NCBI RefSeq assembly: GCF_022807975.1
Contig: NZ_CP094358.1
Location: 4,301,037-4,365,036, forward strand
DNA from: Abyssalbus ytuae
Lineage (GTDB): Bacteria > Bacteroidota > Bacteroidia > Flavobacteriales > Flavobacteriaceae
Length of the DNA stretch: 64,000 nucleotides
Reading direction: 5' to 3'
Part shown: in pieces, positions 1 through 9,185 of the stretch
Layout: every line of letters starts with the position of its first letter
How positions within the stretch are numbered: the first letter of the stretch is position 1
Position numbers and translations under genes: made by a program
Notes under the pieces: generated by a model
Databases searched by the model: none
Told to the model about the DNA's origin: nothing
What the model saw: the letters and a program-made list of their open reading frames with translations, nothing else

Positions 1-72
1 TCTCATGAAAAACACTGGAAAGGGAATAAATACTTCTTAAGCAAAAATGAAATTCCCTGCAACCAAATATAA
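1..72 (+). CDS. C-terminal end of a gene cut by the window edge (uncertain)
   Basis: Frame 1 is open from base 1 to a TAA at 70-72, giving 23 residues with a plausible composition (it ends NEIPCNQI). The piece is too short to identify. It could be the tail of a plus-strand gene or chance; the convergent gene downstream fits either reading. Confidence 0.3.
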   Translation, partial: SHEKHWKGNKYFLSKNEIPCNQI

Positions 73-119
73 CTATGTCAAATTAACCATAGCCATACAG
101 TTAAAATAACATACTATTT

Positions 120-572
120 TTAGTCTGCACTATAAATTTTACCGTTATACTTCAAAGTATCTTTTACAAAAATTTTTCCTGCTTCAATATCACGTTCATA
201 CAAAACTATTTCTTTCCATCCTTTTTCATTTTCACTTATCCTGAAAGAAGGCAACCAATATTCCGGCTGGTAAACAGACAGATATTTTCCATCCTCACAC
301 TGTATATAAACACCAAATTTGCAATGGGTGGGATCAGAGCAATCTTTTAAATTAACAATAAGATCTTCTTTCCCATCATTATTCAAATCAATATTATGTG
401 TTACATAGGGATCGCCTTCAGAATTAAAATCTTTTGGCGTAATGGTTACAAACTTTGAAGAAGCATCAAGATCAATAGAATATTTTTTTTTGTCAGCACA
501 AATATCGGCCTGTGCAAAAGATATAAATACGGTAAATAATAAAGTACTAGTAAGGGCAAATTTATTTTTCAT
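120..572 (-). CDS. Small secreted protein with an Asp-rich calcium-binding-like motif
   Basis: I do not recognise the family. The reading frame extends further upstream, but the ATG at 572 is preferred because it begins a clear Sec signal peptide (MKNK, then a hydrophobic stretch ending FISFAQA near residue 21). That gives a 150-residue precursor. Residues 62-73 read DLNNDGKEDLIV, which resembles the Asp-rich loops of FG-GAP/EF-hand-like secreted proteins. Cysteines near 25, 78, 84 and 92 could form disulfides after export. The likely location is the periplasm or cell surface. It lies 19 bases downstream of ytxJ on the same strand and may be cotranscribed. Secretion is well supported; calcium binding is inference from one motif. 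Confidence 0.7.
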   Translation of the reverse strand: MKNKFALTSTLLFTVFISFAQADICADKKKYSIDLDASSKFVTITPKDFNSEGDPYVTHNIDLNNDGKEDLIVNLKDCSDPTHCKFGVYIQCEDGKYLSVYQPEYWLPSFRISENEKGWKEIVLYERDIEAGKIFVKDTLKYNGKIYSAD

Positions 573-591
573 AATACTAAAAATACAACTT

Positions 592-981
592 TCATAAATA
601 TTTTTCAATAGTATTAACATCTATATTTCCATGAGAGTCATGTTCCATAACTTTACTATCTTTTATAATAAGTAACTGCGGGCTTTCATGCCAAACATTA
701 TATAGTGATGCTATTTTATCAGACACCTCTCTATAATTCAATATATCAACAATATAAGGGGTAACTTTCTCTTCCGGATAGCTGTAATTTTGCTCAAAAT
801 TATTTAAAGCCAGCCTGCTAATACCACATCTTGTACTGTGCTTAAAAATTACAATAAGTTTTTCTTCAGATTCTTTATTTAATTCTTCTATTTGAATTAA
901 ACTGTTTAGGTTTACCCATTTAATTTTTGAAACACTTTTTGTCAAATCAGATGGTGTAAAAAATTTATCAAATAATCCCAT
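592..981 (-). CDS. ytxJ: Bacillithiol system redox-active protein YtxJ
   Basis: This 129-residue protein matches the YtxJ family (DUF2847, thioredoxin-like fold). The signature KHSTRCGIS spans about residues 47-55, with the single redox cysteine at about 52. Family members are monothiol bacilliredoxin-like proteins thought to act on bacillithiol-mixed disulfides in the cytoplasm. The length is normal and there is no signal peptide. The ATG at 981 begins MGLFDKFF, a typical start for the family. It is divergent from clpB, and the 189-base gap between them carries the clpB control sites. Its presence suggests that the organism uses bacillithiol, but no bacillithiol biosynthesis gene is visible here. 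Confidence 0.85.
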   Translation of the reverse strand: MGLFDKFFTPSDLTKSVSKIKWVNLNSLIQIEELNKESEEKLIVIFKHSTRCGISRLALNNFEQNYSYPEEKVTPYIVDILNYREVSDKIASLYNVWHESPQLLIIKDSKVMEHDSHGNIDVNTIEKYL

Positions 982-1057
982 ATTAAATTTTCTTTTTCTC
1001 GCAGTGAATATACATAAATTGTACCTTTAAGTCTTATCTATCCTAATATCCTTACAT

Positions 1058-1103
1058 AAGACAATTTGTCTTGTTTTTAATGTGGTTAAAAGACATTTTG
1101 TCT
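1058..1103 (+). promoter_or_regulatory. Paired palindromes upstream of clpB (candidate operators)
   Basis: Two related inverted repeats lie upstream of clpB. AAGACAA-t-TTGTCTT (1058-1072) is perfect with 7-bp arms. AGACA-ttt-TGTCT (1091-1103) is perfect with 5-bp arms. Their centres are 32 bp apart, about three helical turns, so two dimers could bind the same face of the DNA. They share the core AGACA...TGTCT. A stress regulator binding here is inference. Confidence 0.55.
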
Positions 1104-1115
1104 GATATTCCGGCA

Positions 1116-1130
1116 TGGAATAACTATTGC
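1116..1130 (+). promoter_or_regulatory. Sigma-54-like -24/-12 element before clpB
   Basis: TGGAATAACTATTGC keeps the GG and GC dinucleotides with exactly ten bases between them, plus the TTGC of the -12 half, as in the sigma-54 consensus TGGCACG-N4-TTGC. The CACG part is not conserved. It lies 41 bases before the clpB ATG and 12 bases after the second palindrome. An alternative sigma-A-type site, TACCTTTA (1022-1029), lies further upstream. Confidence 0.4.
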
Positions 1131-1170
1131 CCACTACAAAACAAAAAGAAAGAAAGAAAATCCAGAAAAT

Positions 1171-3777
1171 ATGAATTTTAACAATTTTACAATAAAATCG
1201 CAAGAGGCCATCCAGCATGCTCAGCAAATTGCACAAGGATATGGCCATCAACAAATTGAGAATGAACATATTTTCAAAGCAATCTTTGAAGTTGATGAAA
1301 ATGTTCTGCCTTTTTTGTTGAAAAAACTGAATGTTAATATTGATTTATTAAAACAGGTTCTTGACAGTACTTTAAATAGTTTTTCAAAAGTCAGCGGTGG
1401 AGAATTGATGTTGTCCCGCGATGCCGGATCAGCCCTAACTGAAGCCGGTATTATAGCAAAAAAAATGAACGATGAGTTTGTTTCCATTGAACATTTAATA
1501 CTCGCTATTTTTAAATCAAAAAGTAAAATATCACAAATCCTGAAAGACCAGGGTGTCACGGAAAAAGGTTTACAAGCGGCCATAGCCGAATTACGTAAGG
1601 GAGACAGGGTTACTACAGCCAGTGCTGAGGAAACCTATAATTCTTTAAATAAATATGCTAAAAACCTTAACCAGTTAGCAAACGATGGAAAATTGGATCC
1701 TGTGATTGGTCGTGATGAGGAAATAAGAAGAATTTTACAGATTTTATCCCGTAGAACCAAAAACAATCCTATTCTCGTGGGAGAACCCGGTACTGGTAAA
1801 ACTGCAATTGCCGAAGGTTTAGCTCACAGGATTGTTCAGGGAGATGTTCCTGAAAACCTAAAAGACAAGCAAATATATGCATTAGATATGGGAGCTCTTA
1901 TTGCCGGGGCAAAATATAAAGGTGAATTTGAAGAAAGGCTAAAAGCCGTAATCAAAGAAGTTACTTCGTCCGATGGGAATATAGTTTTATTTATTGACGA
2001 AATACACACCCTGGTAGGAGCCGGTGGCGGAGAAGGTGCCATGGATGCAGCAAACATACTTAAACCTGCACTGGCACGAGGTGAGTTAAGAGCTATCGGA
2101 GCCACTACATTGGATGAATATCAAAAATACTTTGAAAAAGATAAAGCACTTGAAAGACGTTTTCAAAAAGTAACCGTTAATGAACCGGATACCGAAAGTG
2201 CCATTTCTATTTTAAGAGGTATTAAAGAAAAATATGAAACACACCATAAAGTAAGAATTAAAGATGAAGCCATTATCGCTGCGGTAGAGTTATCTCAACG
2301 ATATATAACAAACCGTTTCTTACCCGATAAAGCAATAGATCTGATGGATGAAGCAGCTTCTAAACTCCGGATGGAAATAAATTCCAAACCGGAAGATTTA
2401 GATGTTTTAGACAGAAGGATAATGCAGCTCGAAATAGAAATAGAAGCCATCAAACGGGAAAATGACGAAGTTAAATTAAAAGCCCTCAATGCCGACCTTG
2501 CCAATTTAAAAGAAGAGCGTAATGAAATTTTTGCCAAATGGCAAAGTGAAAAAGAGGTAGTTGATAATATCCAAAACACAAAAGAGGAAATTGAAAACTA
2601 CAAAATTGAAGCGGAACGGGCTGAAAGGGATGGTGATTATGGAAAAGTTGCCGAATTACGTTACGGTAAAATTAAAGAATCCCAAACAAAACTGGAAGCC
2701 TTACAAAAGCAGTTACAGGAACAGCAAACCTCCGGTAGTTCTTTAATTAAAGAAGAAGTGACCAATGAGGATATTGCCGAAGTAGTCGCTAAATGGACAG
2801 GCATACCAGTCACAAAAATGCTTCAAAGTGAACGTGAAAAACTTCTTAACTTAGAAGACGAATTACATAAAAGAGTAGTAGGACAGGAAGAAGCAATTCA
2901 GGCTGTTTCTGATGCCATAAGGCGTAGCAGGGCCGGTTTGCAGGATTCAAAAAAGCCTATTGGTTCCTTTTTGTTTCTGGGAACTACCGGGGTTGGTAAA
3001 ACCGAACTGGCAAAAGCCCTCGCTGAATATCTTTTTGATGATGAAAATGCAATGACACGTATTGATATGAGTGAATACCAGGAACGCCACGCTGTTAGCA
3101 GACTGGTGGGTGCCCCTCCCGGGTATGTAGGATATGATGAAGGAGGCCAGCTTACTGAAGCAGTGAGAAGAAGGCCATATTCAGTTGTGTTACTTGACGA
3201 AATAGAAAAAGCACATCCTGATACCTTCAACATTCTTTTACAAGTATTGGATGAAGGCAGGCTTACAGATAATAAAGGACGTCTGGCCGACTTTAAAAAC
3301 ACAATAATAATAATGACCAGTAATATGGGCAGTCACATTATCCAGGAACGGTTTGAAGCTGCCAACGATATCCACAGTGCCATTGAAGCGGCAAAAGTGG
3401 ATGTTATAGGGTTATTAAAGCAAAGTGTAAGGCCTGAATTTCTGAATAGGATAGACGACATTATCATGTTTACACCACTAAGTAAAAACAATATTCACGA
3501 TATTGTTAAATTACAGCTGAAAGGAGTTATGAAAATGGTTTCCAAACAAGGAATTACCCTGGATGCTACTGAGGAAGCAGTTTCCTATCTGGCAACAAAA
3601 GGTTATGACCCTCAATATGGTGCAAGACCTGTAAAAAGGATTATTCAGAAAGAAGTTCTTAACGAGTTGTCAAAAGAGATCCTAAGTGGTAAAATCAGTA
3701 CAGATTCTATTATATTATTAGATGCTTTTGATGAAAAACTTGTATTTAGAAATCAAAATGATTTGGTAGAAAAATAA
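1171..3777 (+). CDS. clpB: ATP-dependent chaperone ClpB (disaggregase)
   Basis: This full-length 868-residue Hsp100 protein resolubilises aggregated proteins in the cytoplasm together with the DnaK system. The order is Clp N-domain repeats (about 1-145), AAA+ domain 1 with Walker A GEPGTGKT (204-211) and Walker B LFIDE (about 273-277), a long charged coiled-coil middle domain (about 400-530) that distinguishes ClpB from ClpA/ClpC, AAA+ domain 2 with Walker A GTTGVGKT (604-611), and the C-terminal small domain with the [10 protein letters not shown] motif. No ClpP-binding loop is obvious. It is monocistronic, with control sites upstream and a strong hairpin terminator directly downstream. The sites suggest stress regulation, but heat induction is inference. 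Confidence 0.97.
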   Translation: MNFNNFTIKSQEAIQHAQQIAQGYGHQQIENEHIFKAIFEVDENVLPFLLKKLNVNIDLLKQVLDSTLNSFSKVSGGELMLSRDAGSALTEAGIIAKKMNDEFVSIEHLILAIFKSKSKISQILKDQGVTEKGLQAAIAELRKGDRVTTASAEETYNSLNKYAKNLNQLANDGKLDPVIGRDEEIRRILQILSRRTKNNPILVGEPGTGKTAIAEGLAHRIVQGDVPENLKDKQIYALDMGALIAGAKYKGEFEERLKAVIKEVTSSDGNIVLFIDEIHTLVGAGGGEGAMDAANILKPALARGELRAIGATTLDEYQKYFEKDKALERRFQKVTVNEPDTESAISILRGIKEKYETHHKVRIKDEAIIAAVELSQRYITNRFLPDKAIDLMDEAASKLRMEINSKPEDLDVLDRRIMQLEIEIEAIKRENDEVKLKALNADLANLKEERNEIFAKWQSEKEVVDNIQNTKEEIENYKIEAERAERDGDYGKVAELRYGKIKESQTKLEALQKQLQEQQTSGSSLIKEEVTNEDIAEVVAKWTGIPVTKMLQSEREKLLNLEDELHKRVVGQEEAIQAVSDAIRRSRAGLQDSKKPIGSFLFLGTTGVGKTELAKALAEYLFDDENAMTRIDMSEYQERHAVSRLVGAPPGYVGYDEGGQLTEAVRRRPYSVVLLDEIEKAHPDTFNILLQVLDEGRLTDNKGRLADFKNTIIIMTSNMGSHIIQERFEAANDIHSAIEAAKVDVIGLLKQSVRPEFLNRIDDIIMFTPLSKNNIHDIVKLQLKGVMKMVSKQGITLDATEEAVSYLATKGYDPQYGARPVKRIIQKEVLNELSKEILSGKISTDSIILLDAFDEKLVFRNQNDLVEK

Positions 3778-3788
3778 GTAAACCGGTA

Positions 3789-3817
3789 AAAAGCAACTCA
3801 ATTTTTGAGTTGCTTTT
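3789..3817 (+). terminator. Rho-independent terminator of clpB
   Basis: Perfect 12-bp stem AAAAGCAACTCA / TGAGTTGCTTTT with a 5-base loop, ending in a T run, 11 bases after the clpB stop codon. Confidence 0.85.
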
Positions 3818-3962
3818 CCATATTTTAAGATTAAAAATTCTTTACCACACAATATTAAGTATGTAAATAAGTTATACTATTAACAAGATATATTATGTGC
3901 CATAATATAGTTGTTAACGATAAGTAGATCTTCTATGAAGAGCTAAAAACATTTGGGCAAAA

Positions 3963-3990
3963 TAAAAGGCTGTTTAATGACAGCCTTTTA
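3963..3990 (-). terminator. Terminator of the amidohydrolase gene
   Basis: Perfect 11-bp stem TAAAAGGCTGT / ACAGCCTTTTA with a 6-base loop, 5 bases beyond the stop of the minus-strand gene. The A/T arms make it usable from both directions. Confidence 0.8.
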
Positions 3991-3995
3991 TATTT

Positions 3996-5084
3996 TTAAT
4001 CAGGAAACAAACTTTTATCTATATTAGGAATCACTTTCAGAGCATTTTTATAGTAAATTTTTTTTAACACTTCATCATCTAAATCAAGTCCGTACATTTT
4101 CCAAAAAGCATGGTACCTTTTATAATAAGGAAAATATTCATCTGCAGATTCTAAAACTCTGAAATAAGTATAATATTCTTCCGGATTCCATGCATCTTTT
4201 CCAAACATTACCCGGTCCTGATATTTTGTCAGAAAAGCTTTGGCAAATCGCGGTTGCCTTCCCAATTCGGAAATAACAGCACCAATTTCAGTATACATAT
4301 TTGGGAATTCATCCATAAGTTTTGCCAATGAAGCAAGATCATTTCCGTACCAGCCTAAATGTGCATTTATAAATTTTGTTTTTTTGTGTTTCCTGAACAC
4401 ATTGTGTTGCTCATTTATAATTGTTTCCCACGGCGCTGTGATACTGTCTTCCCTTTTTCTTCTCGGTCTTAACTTAAGTTCCAGCCATCTTTCATTATTA
4501 TGATCATGCGGTAACCAAAAAGATTTCGGATCGGCGGAATGAATAAGTACCGGAATACCTAACTCTGCACATTTATCCCACACCGGTGCTATCCTGGGGT
4601 CATCAATTTTAACCCTGTTGCCTTTACTGTCTTTATTATCCATCCCCAGACTTTTGTATACTTTTAGTCCGTTAGCACCAAACTCAACATCTTTTTCCAG
4701 TTGCAACATCACTTTTTCTGTCCATCCGGCTTCATCTACATTATTAAAATTAATATTTGTAAAAACTATAAAACGGTCAGGAAAATTATTATTCACATTA
4801 TTAAGAGCCCCTCTTAAATGCTCTTCTTCACCCCTGCCCCTTCCTGACAAATTAACCATTACCTTCATATTTAACTTATCCATTTCTGCTATAAGCTCCT
4901 TAAGATTCATTTCCGGCATTCTGAATTGATGATTATGAACATCAATAAACGGATATTTGGCTTTTGTTATTTCTTTTCCCGGAATGACTAATGTAGAAGG
5001 CGGATCATACTGTTCAAAATCCATCGTTTGACAAAAACCCACGAAAGAAACAAATACCATGCAACAAAAAGGCAGAACTTTCAT
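3996..5084 (-). CDS. Secreted metal-dependent amidohydrolase (amidohydrolase 2 family)
   Basis: This 362-residue precursor has an N-terminal signal peptide (MKVLPFCCMVF to about residue 19). It shows the TIM-barrel amidohydrolase-2 pattern: the HxH motif in FIDVHNHQF at the first strand, LIHSADP and FINAHLGW carrying the later metal-binding histidines, and MFGKDAWNP with the final catalytic aspartate. Family members are hydrolases or decarboxylases acting on small cyclic or amide substrates; the substrate here cannot be told. The signal peptide places it in the periplasm or outside. It is transcribed divergently from a tetR-type gene, so that regulator may control it (inference from position). 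A dedicated terminator follows. Confidence 0.8.
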   Translation of the reverse strand: MKVLPFCCMVFVSFVGFCQTMDFEQYDPPSTLVIPGKEITKAKYPFIDVHNHQFRMPEMNLKELIAEMDKLNMKVMVNLSGRGRGEEEHLRGALNNVNNNFPDRFIVFTNINFNNVDEAGWTEKVMLQLEKDVEFGANGLKVYKSLGMDNKDSKGNRVKIDDPRIAPVWDKCAELGIPVLIHSADPKSFWLPHDHNNERWLELKLRPRRKREDSITAPWETIINEQHNVFRKHKKTKFINAHLGWYGNDLASLAKLMDEFPNMYTEIGAVISELGRQPRFAKAFLTKYQDRVMFGKDAWNPEEYYTYFRVLESADEYFPYYKRYHAFWKMYGLDLDDEVLKKIYYKNALKVIPNIDKSLFPD

Positions 5085-5176
5085 TTTAATCCAAATTAAT
5101 TGTTAAAATATAAAAATATGGCATTAGCCGGGGCTTACCCAAACCTTAACATTTTATTATAAATTTTTCTGTTTTT

Positions 5177-5204
5177 ATACCATTTAGTATTTTTATTATA
5201 TTTG
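5177..5204 (+). promoter_or_regulatory. tetR promoter with candidate autoregulatory operator
   Basis: TATATTTG at 5197-5204 matches the Bacteroidota -7 consensus TAnnTTTG. Just upstream, ATACCATTTAGTAT (5177-5190) is an imperfect palindrome (10 of 14 positions symmetric) lying over the promoter, where a TetR-family autorepressor would bind. The -7 element covers the TTG at 5202, so translation should start at the ATG at 5226 instead. Confidence 0.5.
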
Positions 5205-5225
5205 AATAACAAAAAATGTAGTCAT

Positions 5226-5822
5226 ATGCTTTCAAAAGCCGAAAAAACCACACAATTTATCATTGAAAAAGTTGCTCCTTTGTTTAATAGAAAAGGGTAT
5301 TTTGCCACTTCACTTAGTGACATTACAAAAGTTACAGGTTTAACCAAAGGTGCCATATATGGTAACTTTCAAAATAAGGAAGAATTAGCTGTTATTGCCT
5401 TTGAACATAATGTAAGCCTGCTGTTGACCGAATTAGAAAGTTATATGAATGAAGGCAATACACCTCTGGAAAAGCTTTTTAAGTTAACTGATTTTTACCG
5501 TAACTATTATGATTTCAGCAGAAAAATAGGAGGTTGCCCGGTACTTAATATGGGTGTTGATGCCAAACATCTTAACAAAGCTTTACAAAAAAGGGTAGAA
5601 AATGTTATTAACAGGATACAAGAATATATAGGCAATATTATAAACGATGGTAAACAATCCGGGGAAATTAAAAATACTATAGTGAGTAGAACTTATGCTA
5701 AAAGATTTTATTCCCTGTTGCAAGGCGCTATTTTTATGAGCCAGACTATGGATGATAATGCCTATGTAATAGATGCCGCCAACATAATAAACGATTCTAT
5801 AAATATGTATTTTAAAAAATAA
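5226..5822 (+). CDS. TetR/AcrR family transcriptional regulator
   Basis: A helix-turn-helix regulator of 198 residues. The N-terminal TetR DNA-binding domain (about residues 5-60) shows the usual pattern of SLSDITKVTGLTKGAIYGNF followed by KEEL. The rest is a helical ligand-binding domain of unknown specificity with a Cys in GGCPVLNMG. The frame could start at a TTG at 5202, but that codon overlaps the -7 promoter element, so the ATG at 5226 (MLSKAEKT) is preferred. It is divergent from the amidohydrolase gene and 42 bases upstream of a thioesterase gene on the same strand. Either could be a target, along with its own promoter. Confidence 0.88.
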   Translation: MLSKAEKTTQFIIEKVAPLFNRKGYFATSLSDITKVTGLTKGAIYGNFQNKEELAVIAFEHNVSLLLTELESYMNEGNTPLEKLFKLTDFYRNYYDFSRKIGGCPVLNMGVDAKHLNKALQKRVENVINRIQEYIGNIINDGKQSGEIKNTIVSRTYAKRFYSLLQGAIFMSQTMDDNAYVIDAANIINDSINMYFKK

Positions 5823-5864
5823 ATTCTGTAAAATTTAAAGTATTCTTTTCAACAAAAATCTAAT

Positions 5865-6350
5865 ATGAATCATTTTCCTAAAATTTTAGAAAGTACGGCA
5901 AAAATAAGGTTTCAGGACTGCGACCCTTTTAATCATTTAAATAATAGCAGGTATCTGGATTATTTTATTAATGCCCGTGAAGATCAGTTATTAGAGAATT
6001 ACGGGGTAGATTTATTTAAAATTGTTAGGGAAGAAAATATAGGTTGGGTAGTTAGCAGCAGTCAGGTTTCTTATATTAAACCTGTTTTTACAATGGAAAA
6101 AGTTGTAATTGAATCCCAACTCCTTCAATATTCGGGAAAACATCTTATGGTAGAAGCACGAATGTGGGATAGTTCCAAATCTGCTTTAAAATCTTTTTGC
6201 TGGATGTGTTTTGTTCATTTTAATTTAAAAACCAATACCGTGGAACAACATTCTGCCCGTTTTATAGAGTTATTTAAAAACATATTAAACCCGGTTGAGG
6301 AAAACTCCTTTAATGAAAGAGAAATAAATTTAAGAGGCCGAAAGTCCTGA
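5865..6350 (+). CDS. Acyl-CoA thioesterase-like protein (4HBT hot-dog fold)
   Basis: A protein of 161 residues with the hot-dog thioesterase signature near its N-terminus: RFQDCDPFNHLNNSRYLDYF. The Asp of QDCDPFNH is the usual catalytic acid of YbgC/4HBT enzymes. These hydrolyse acyl-CoA or acyl-ACP thioesters in the cytoplasm; chain length cannot be predicted. It is slightly longer than typical YbgC proteins (about 135 residues) because of a C-terminal extension of charged residues. It follows the tetR-type gene by 42 bases and probably shares its transcript. A second, shorter thioesterase of the same fold is at 63390-63800. Confidence 0.8.
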   Translation: MNHFPKILESTAKIRFQDCDPFNHLNNSRYLDYFINAREDQLLENYGVDLFKIVREENIGWVVSSSQVSYIKPVFTMEKVVIESQLLQYSGKHLMVEARMWDSSKSALKSFCWMCFVHFNLKTNTVEQHSARFIELFKNILNPVEENSFNEREINLRGRKS

Positions 6351-6392
6351 TAATTGTCATTTAAATAACGTTTAATTATGTACCTTTAAAAC

Positions 6393-7058
6393 ATGAAGCT
6401 TAATAAGTTTATAGACCATACCCTTTTAAAACCGGTTGCTACACCGGAGGAGATTGAAATACTGTGTAATGAAGCAGTAAAATATGACTTTTTTTCAGTA
6501 TGTGTAAATAGTTGCCATGTTTCCTTTGCCACAAAATTGTTATCAGATACTAATGTAAAAGTATGTACGGTGGTGGGTTTCCCACTTGGGGCCATGTGTA
6601 CCAGGGCAAAAGCATTCGAAGCAGAAAATGCGGTAAAAGACGGAGCCGCAGAGATTGATATGGTCATGAATTTAGGCTGGTTAAAAAGCAACCGTCCCTT
6701 AAAAGTTATACAGGATATAGCAGAAATCAAAAAAGCCATTGGAGAGAATGTTCTTAAAGTTATAATAGAAACCTGTTATTTAACCGATGAAGAAAAAAAA
6801 CTGGCAAGTGAACTTGCTATAAAAGCCAATGCCGATTTTGTAAAAACCTCTACTGGTTTCGGAAATGGCGGTGCCACCCTGCCGGATATTGATATTATAA
6901 AAAAGGCCATTCATAGCCAGGCAAAAATAAAAGCTTCAGGAGGGATCAGGGATTTTGATACTGCCATACAATATATTAAAGCCGGAGTAAGCCGTATTGG
7001 TACCTCCAATGGTATAAATATAGTGACCGGGTTTCATCAGAAAACAAATGATTATTAA
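6393..7058 (+). CDS. deoC: Deoxyribose-phosphate aldolase
   Basis: A class I aldolase of 221 residues that cleaves 2-deoxyribose-5-phosphate to glyceraldehyde-3-phosphate and acetaldehyde, the last step of deoxynucleoside breakdown. The Schiff-base lysine is at about K151 in [10 protein letters not shown], and the second conserved lysine at about K180 in [18 protein letters not shown] at the N-terminus is diagnostic. A TAnnTTTG-like box with a terminal A (TACCTTTA, 6381-6388) lies directly upstream. The gene ends 2 bases before deoD, so the two should form an operon: DeoD releases the deoxyribose-1-phosphate that leads to the DeoC substrate. A phosphopentomutase gene is not next to them. Confidence 0.95.
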   Translation: MKLNKFIDHTLLKPVATPEEIEILCNEAVKYDFFSVCVNSCHVSFATKLLSDTNVKVCTVVGFPLGAMCTRAKAFEAENAVKDGAAEIDMVMNLGWLKSNRPLKVIQDIAEIKKAIGENVLKVIIETCYLTDEEKKLASELAIKANADFVKTSTGFGNGGATLPDIDIIKKAIHSQAKIKASGGIRDFDTAIQYIKAGVSRIGTSNGINIVTGFHQKTNDY

Positions 7059-7060
7059 CA

Positions 7061-7759
7061 ATGAGTATACATATTGATGCCTTAAAAGGCGACATTGCCG
7101 AAGCTGTTTTACTGCCCGGCGACCCCCTAAGAGCCCAATGGATTGCCACCACTTTTTTAGAAAACCCAAAATTATATAACGATGTTCGGGGTATGTTGGG
7201 GTATACAGGCTATTATAAAGGCAAAAGAGTATCTGTACAAGGTACGGGAATGGGTGTCCCCTCCATAAGCATTTACACCAACGAGTTAATCAGGGAATTC
7301 GGGGTAAAAAAACTGATAAGGGTAGGAAGCGCCGGCTCATACCAACCCTATGTAAAAATAAGGGATATTATTTTAGCAATGTCTGCTTCCACCAACAGTA
7401 GTATAAACCGTTTTACATTTGAATCTGAAGATTTTGCCCCAACAGCCGATTTTAACCTTTTTATGAATGCAGTAAATATTGCAAAAGATAAAAAAATACC
7501 CATTCAGGCAGGAAATATACTCACCAGCGATATTTTTTATCATGAAAACCCTGATTATTACAAAAAATGGGCAAAATACGGAATATTGTGTGTAGAAATG
7601 GAAACTGCTGCTTTGTATACCATTGCAGCCAGGTATAATGTACAGGCATTATCAATACTTACTATTTCAGATAGTTTGGTCTCTAAGGAAAAAACTACTT
7701 CCGAAGAACGTGAAAGTACATTTAAAGAAATGATAGATATTGCCCTGGAACTTGTATAA
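7061..7759 (+). CDS. deoD: Purine-nucleoside phosphorylase, DeoD type
   Basis: A hexameric-type purine nucleoside phosphorylase of 232 residues, which splits purine (deoxy)nucleosides with phosphate into base and (deoxy)ribose-1-phosphate. Recognised by [11 protein letters not shown] (phosphate-binding region, about residues 15-25), [12 protein letters not shown], the strand RVGSAGSYQ, and [10 protein letters not shown], the nucleoside-binding segment. TISDSL carries the catalytic Asp of the family near residue 205. It starts two bases after deoC and is followed after 15 bases by a phosphatase lipoprotein gene. Together deoC and deoD give a short nucleoside-salvage operon. Confidence 0.95.
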   Translation: MSIHIDALKGDIAEAVLLPGDPLRAQWIATTFLENPKLYNDVRGMLGYTGYYKGKRVSVQGTGMGVPSISIYTNELIREFGVKKLIRVGSAGSYQPYVKIRDIILAMSASTNSSINRFTFESEDFAPTADFNLFMNAVNIAKDKKIPIQAGNILTSDIFYHENPDYYKKWAKYGILCVEMETAALYTIAARYNVQALSILTISDSLVSKEKTTSEERESTFKEMIDIALELV

Positions 7760-7774
7760 AAAAACACAATTACC

Positions 7775-8275
7775 ATGAAGATAATGTATAGTATAATAAT
7801 TTTATTTTGTTCCTGTAACCTTGTTTCTTGTCAGCAAACTAAAGAAGAAACCACAGTTTATTATTTGATCAGGCATGCCGAGAAGGATATGAAAAATCCT
7901 GGTGATAAAAACCCTGCATTAAACAAAAAAGGACAACAGCGGGCAAAAAAATGGGCAAAAATGTTTAATAATATTGATGCTGTTTACTCTACCAATTTTA
8001 TAAGAACAAAATCTACTGCTGCTCCTACTGCCAAAAAGAATAATCTTGAAGTAAATATTTATAATCCGTTTAAAATTGATATCGAAGCTTTTAAAGAAGA
8101 AACCAAAGGAAAAAGAGTAGTAATTGTCGGCCATACTAATACCATCCCCCGGTTCATTAATCAACTTCTGGGAGAAAAAAAATATGGCGAAATAGATGAA
8201 TCGGAATACGGAAATCTATATAAAATAACCATAAAAGGTGATAAAATATCTTCTGAGCTTATAAAAACTAATTAA
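7775..8275 (+). CDS. Histidine phosphatase family lipoprotein
   Basis: A protein of 166 residues with a lipoprotein signal peptide; the lipobox LVSC places the lipidated Cys at about residue 19, so it should sit in the periplasm on a membrane. The RHAEK motif (LIRHAEKDM) contains the phosphorylated histidine of the phosphoglycerate-mutase/SixA superfamily. VGHTNT carries the second catalytic histidine. The substrate is unknown; small phosphoesters or phosphohistidine proteins are possible. It sits 15 bases after deoD and 2 bases before the DinB-like gene, which suggests a shared transcript. Confidence 0.85.
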   Translation: MKIMYSIIILFCSCNLVSCQQTKEETTVYYLIRHAEKDMKNPGDKNPALNKKGQQRAKKWAKMFNNIDAVYSTNFIRTKSTAAPTAKKNNLEVNIYNPFKIDIEAFKEETKGKRVVIVGHTNTIPRFINQLLGEKKYGEIDESEYGNLYKITIKGDKISSELIKTN

Positions 8276-8277
8276 TC

Positions 8278-8736
8278 ATGCAGTTAAGAAGAATTATTAA
8301 ATTATTGGAAAATACGTATTCAGGTGCTACCTGGTATGGTAGTAATTTATGTGATGTTTTAACCGCTATTTCCAGTTCAAACCCCAATGCATCCTATAAT
8401 GGAGGAAATTCCCTGGGGCAAATTTTAGAACATATGATACAGTGGAAAAAGTTTGTGATTGAAAAAATTAACGGCAATACCAATTTTATTATTGAAATCA
8501 ATTCCATACAAGATTGGAATAGGCGAAAAATATACACCACAGAAGAATTTATCGCTTTAATTCATGAATTTAAATCTGTTTCAGAAAAGCTCATTGAAAT
8601 TTTAAAAGGTGAAAATGATGAATTACTCAATAAAGAAGTTCCCGGAAAAAAATATGATTTTAAGACCTTGCTTGATGGTATAGTACACCACGATATTTAT
8701 CATGTCGGTCAGCTTTCTTTACTTAAAAGAGGTTAA
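8278..8736 (+). CDS. DinB-like metal-binding four-helix protein
   Basis: A 152-residue helical protein resembling the DinB/YfiT-like superfamily. Three conserved histidines that would bind a divalent metal are visible: the H of QILEHMIQWKKF and the paired HHDIYHVGQLSLL near the C-terminus, a very typical DinB ending. Family members include thiol transferases linked to bacillithiol or mycothiol, and damage-inducible proteins. With ytxJ nearby a bacillithiol link is possible but unproven. The ATG directly follows the phosphatase gene (2-base gap), so translation is probably coupled. Confidence 0.75.
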   Translation: MQLRRIIKLLENTYSGATWYGSNLCDVLTAISSSNPNASYNGGNSLGQILEHMIQWKKFVIEKINGNTNFIIEINSIQDWNRRKIYTTEEFIALIHEFKSVSEKLIEILKGENDELLNKEVPGKKYDFKTLLDGIVHHDIYHVGQLSLLKRG

Positions 8737-9185
8737 AAATCAACTTTTATTTTTGATCCTTGATTCTTAACCATCCAAAGCCTGTTAAATTTAACATATA
8801 AAAACCCTACAGGTAATAAATTAACGTCAATTCGATCTAAAAGATAACTATTAATTGAATGTGAACCCTTCTTTTTCCCCAGTATAGCAAAGTTTTCCGT
8901 CAAAAATTTTCGAAGCCTTGGAGAAAATTTAGGGAAAGCTTGTGGTTTTGCCCGCTATGCAGGCAAAAATACCTTGGAAAAAGGGTCTTTTCTTCTCGCC
9001 CGTACCAAACGACACGTTCGGGCGGGTTGGTTCGTTTTCTTTGGACAAGCAAAGAAAATGAACATAACAATCTGATTTTAAATAATTTGCTTATTTAAAG
9101 CAAAAATGGATTAATATATTTTATAACTGAAACTTATATCGAGCTCACGTTAAATTAAATAAATGTTGCTACTTTTGCTGTCCTT
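8737..9185. repeat. Intergenic stretch with a non-coding dispersed-repeat-like segment
   Basis: The 449 bases carry no credible gene. From about 8880 to 9060 the composition changes. There are two hairpins: CGCCCG (8997-9002) with CGGGCG (9019-9024), and a perfect 9-bp stem TTTTCTTTG (9035-9043) with CAAAGAAAA (9050-9058). From memory, very similar segments occur repeatedly in flavobacterial genomes and are sometimes mis-annotated as short proteins. No second copy is present in this window. The smpB promoter is at the right end. Confidence 0.45.
9170..9177 (+). promoter_or_regulatory. smpB -7 promoter element
   Basis: TACTTTTG is an exact TAnnTTTG match ending 8 bases before the smpB ATG, so the 5' leader should be at most a few bases long. 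Confidence 0.6.

Noticed and set aside
2898..3302. Minus-strand frame of 134 codons inside clpB
   Set aside because: It is opposite the strongly conserved second AAA+ domain and has no recognisable features.
5202..5225. TTG start for the TetR-type regulator
   Set aside because: It lies within an exact TAnnTTTG promoter box, so the transcript would begin after it.
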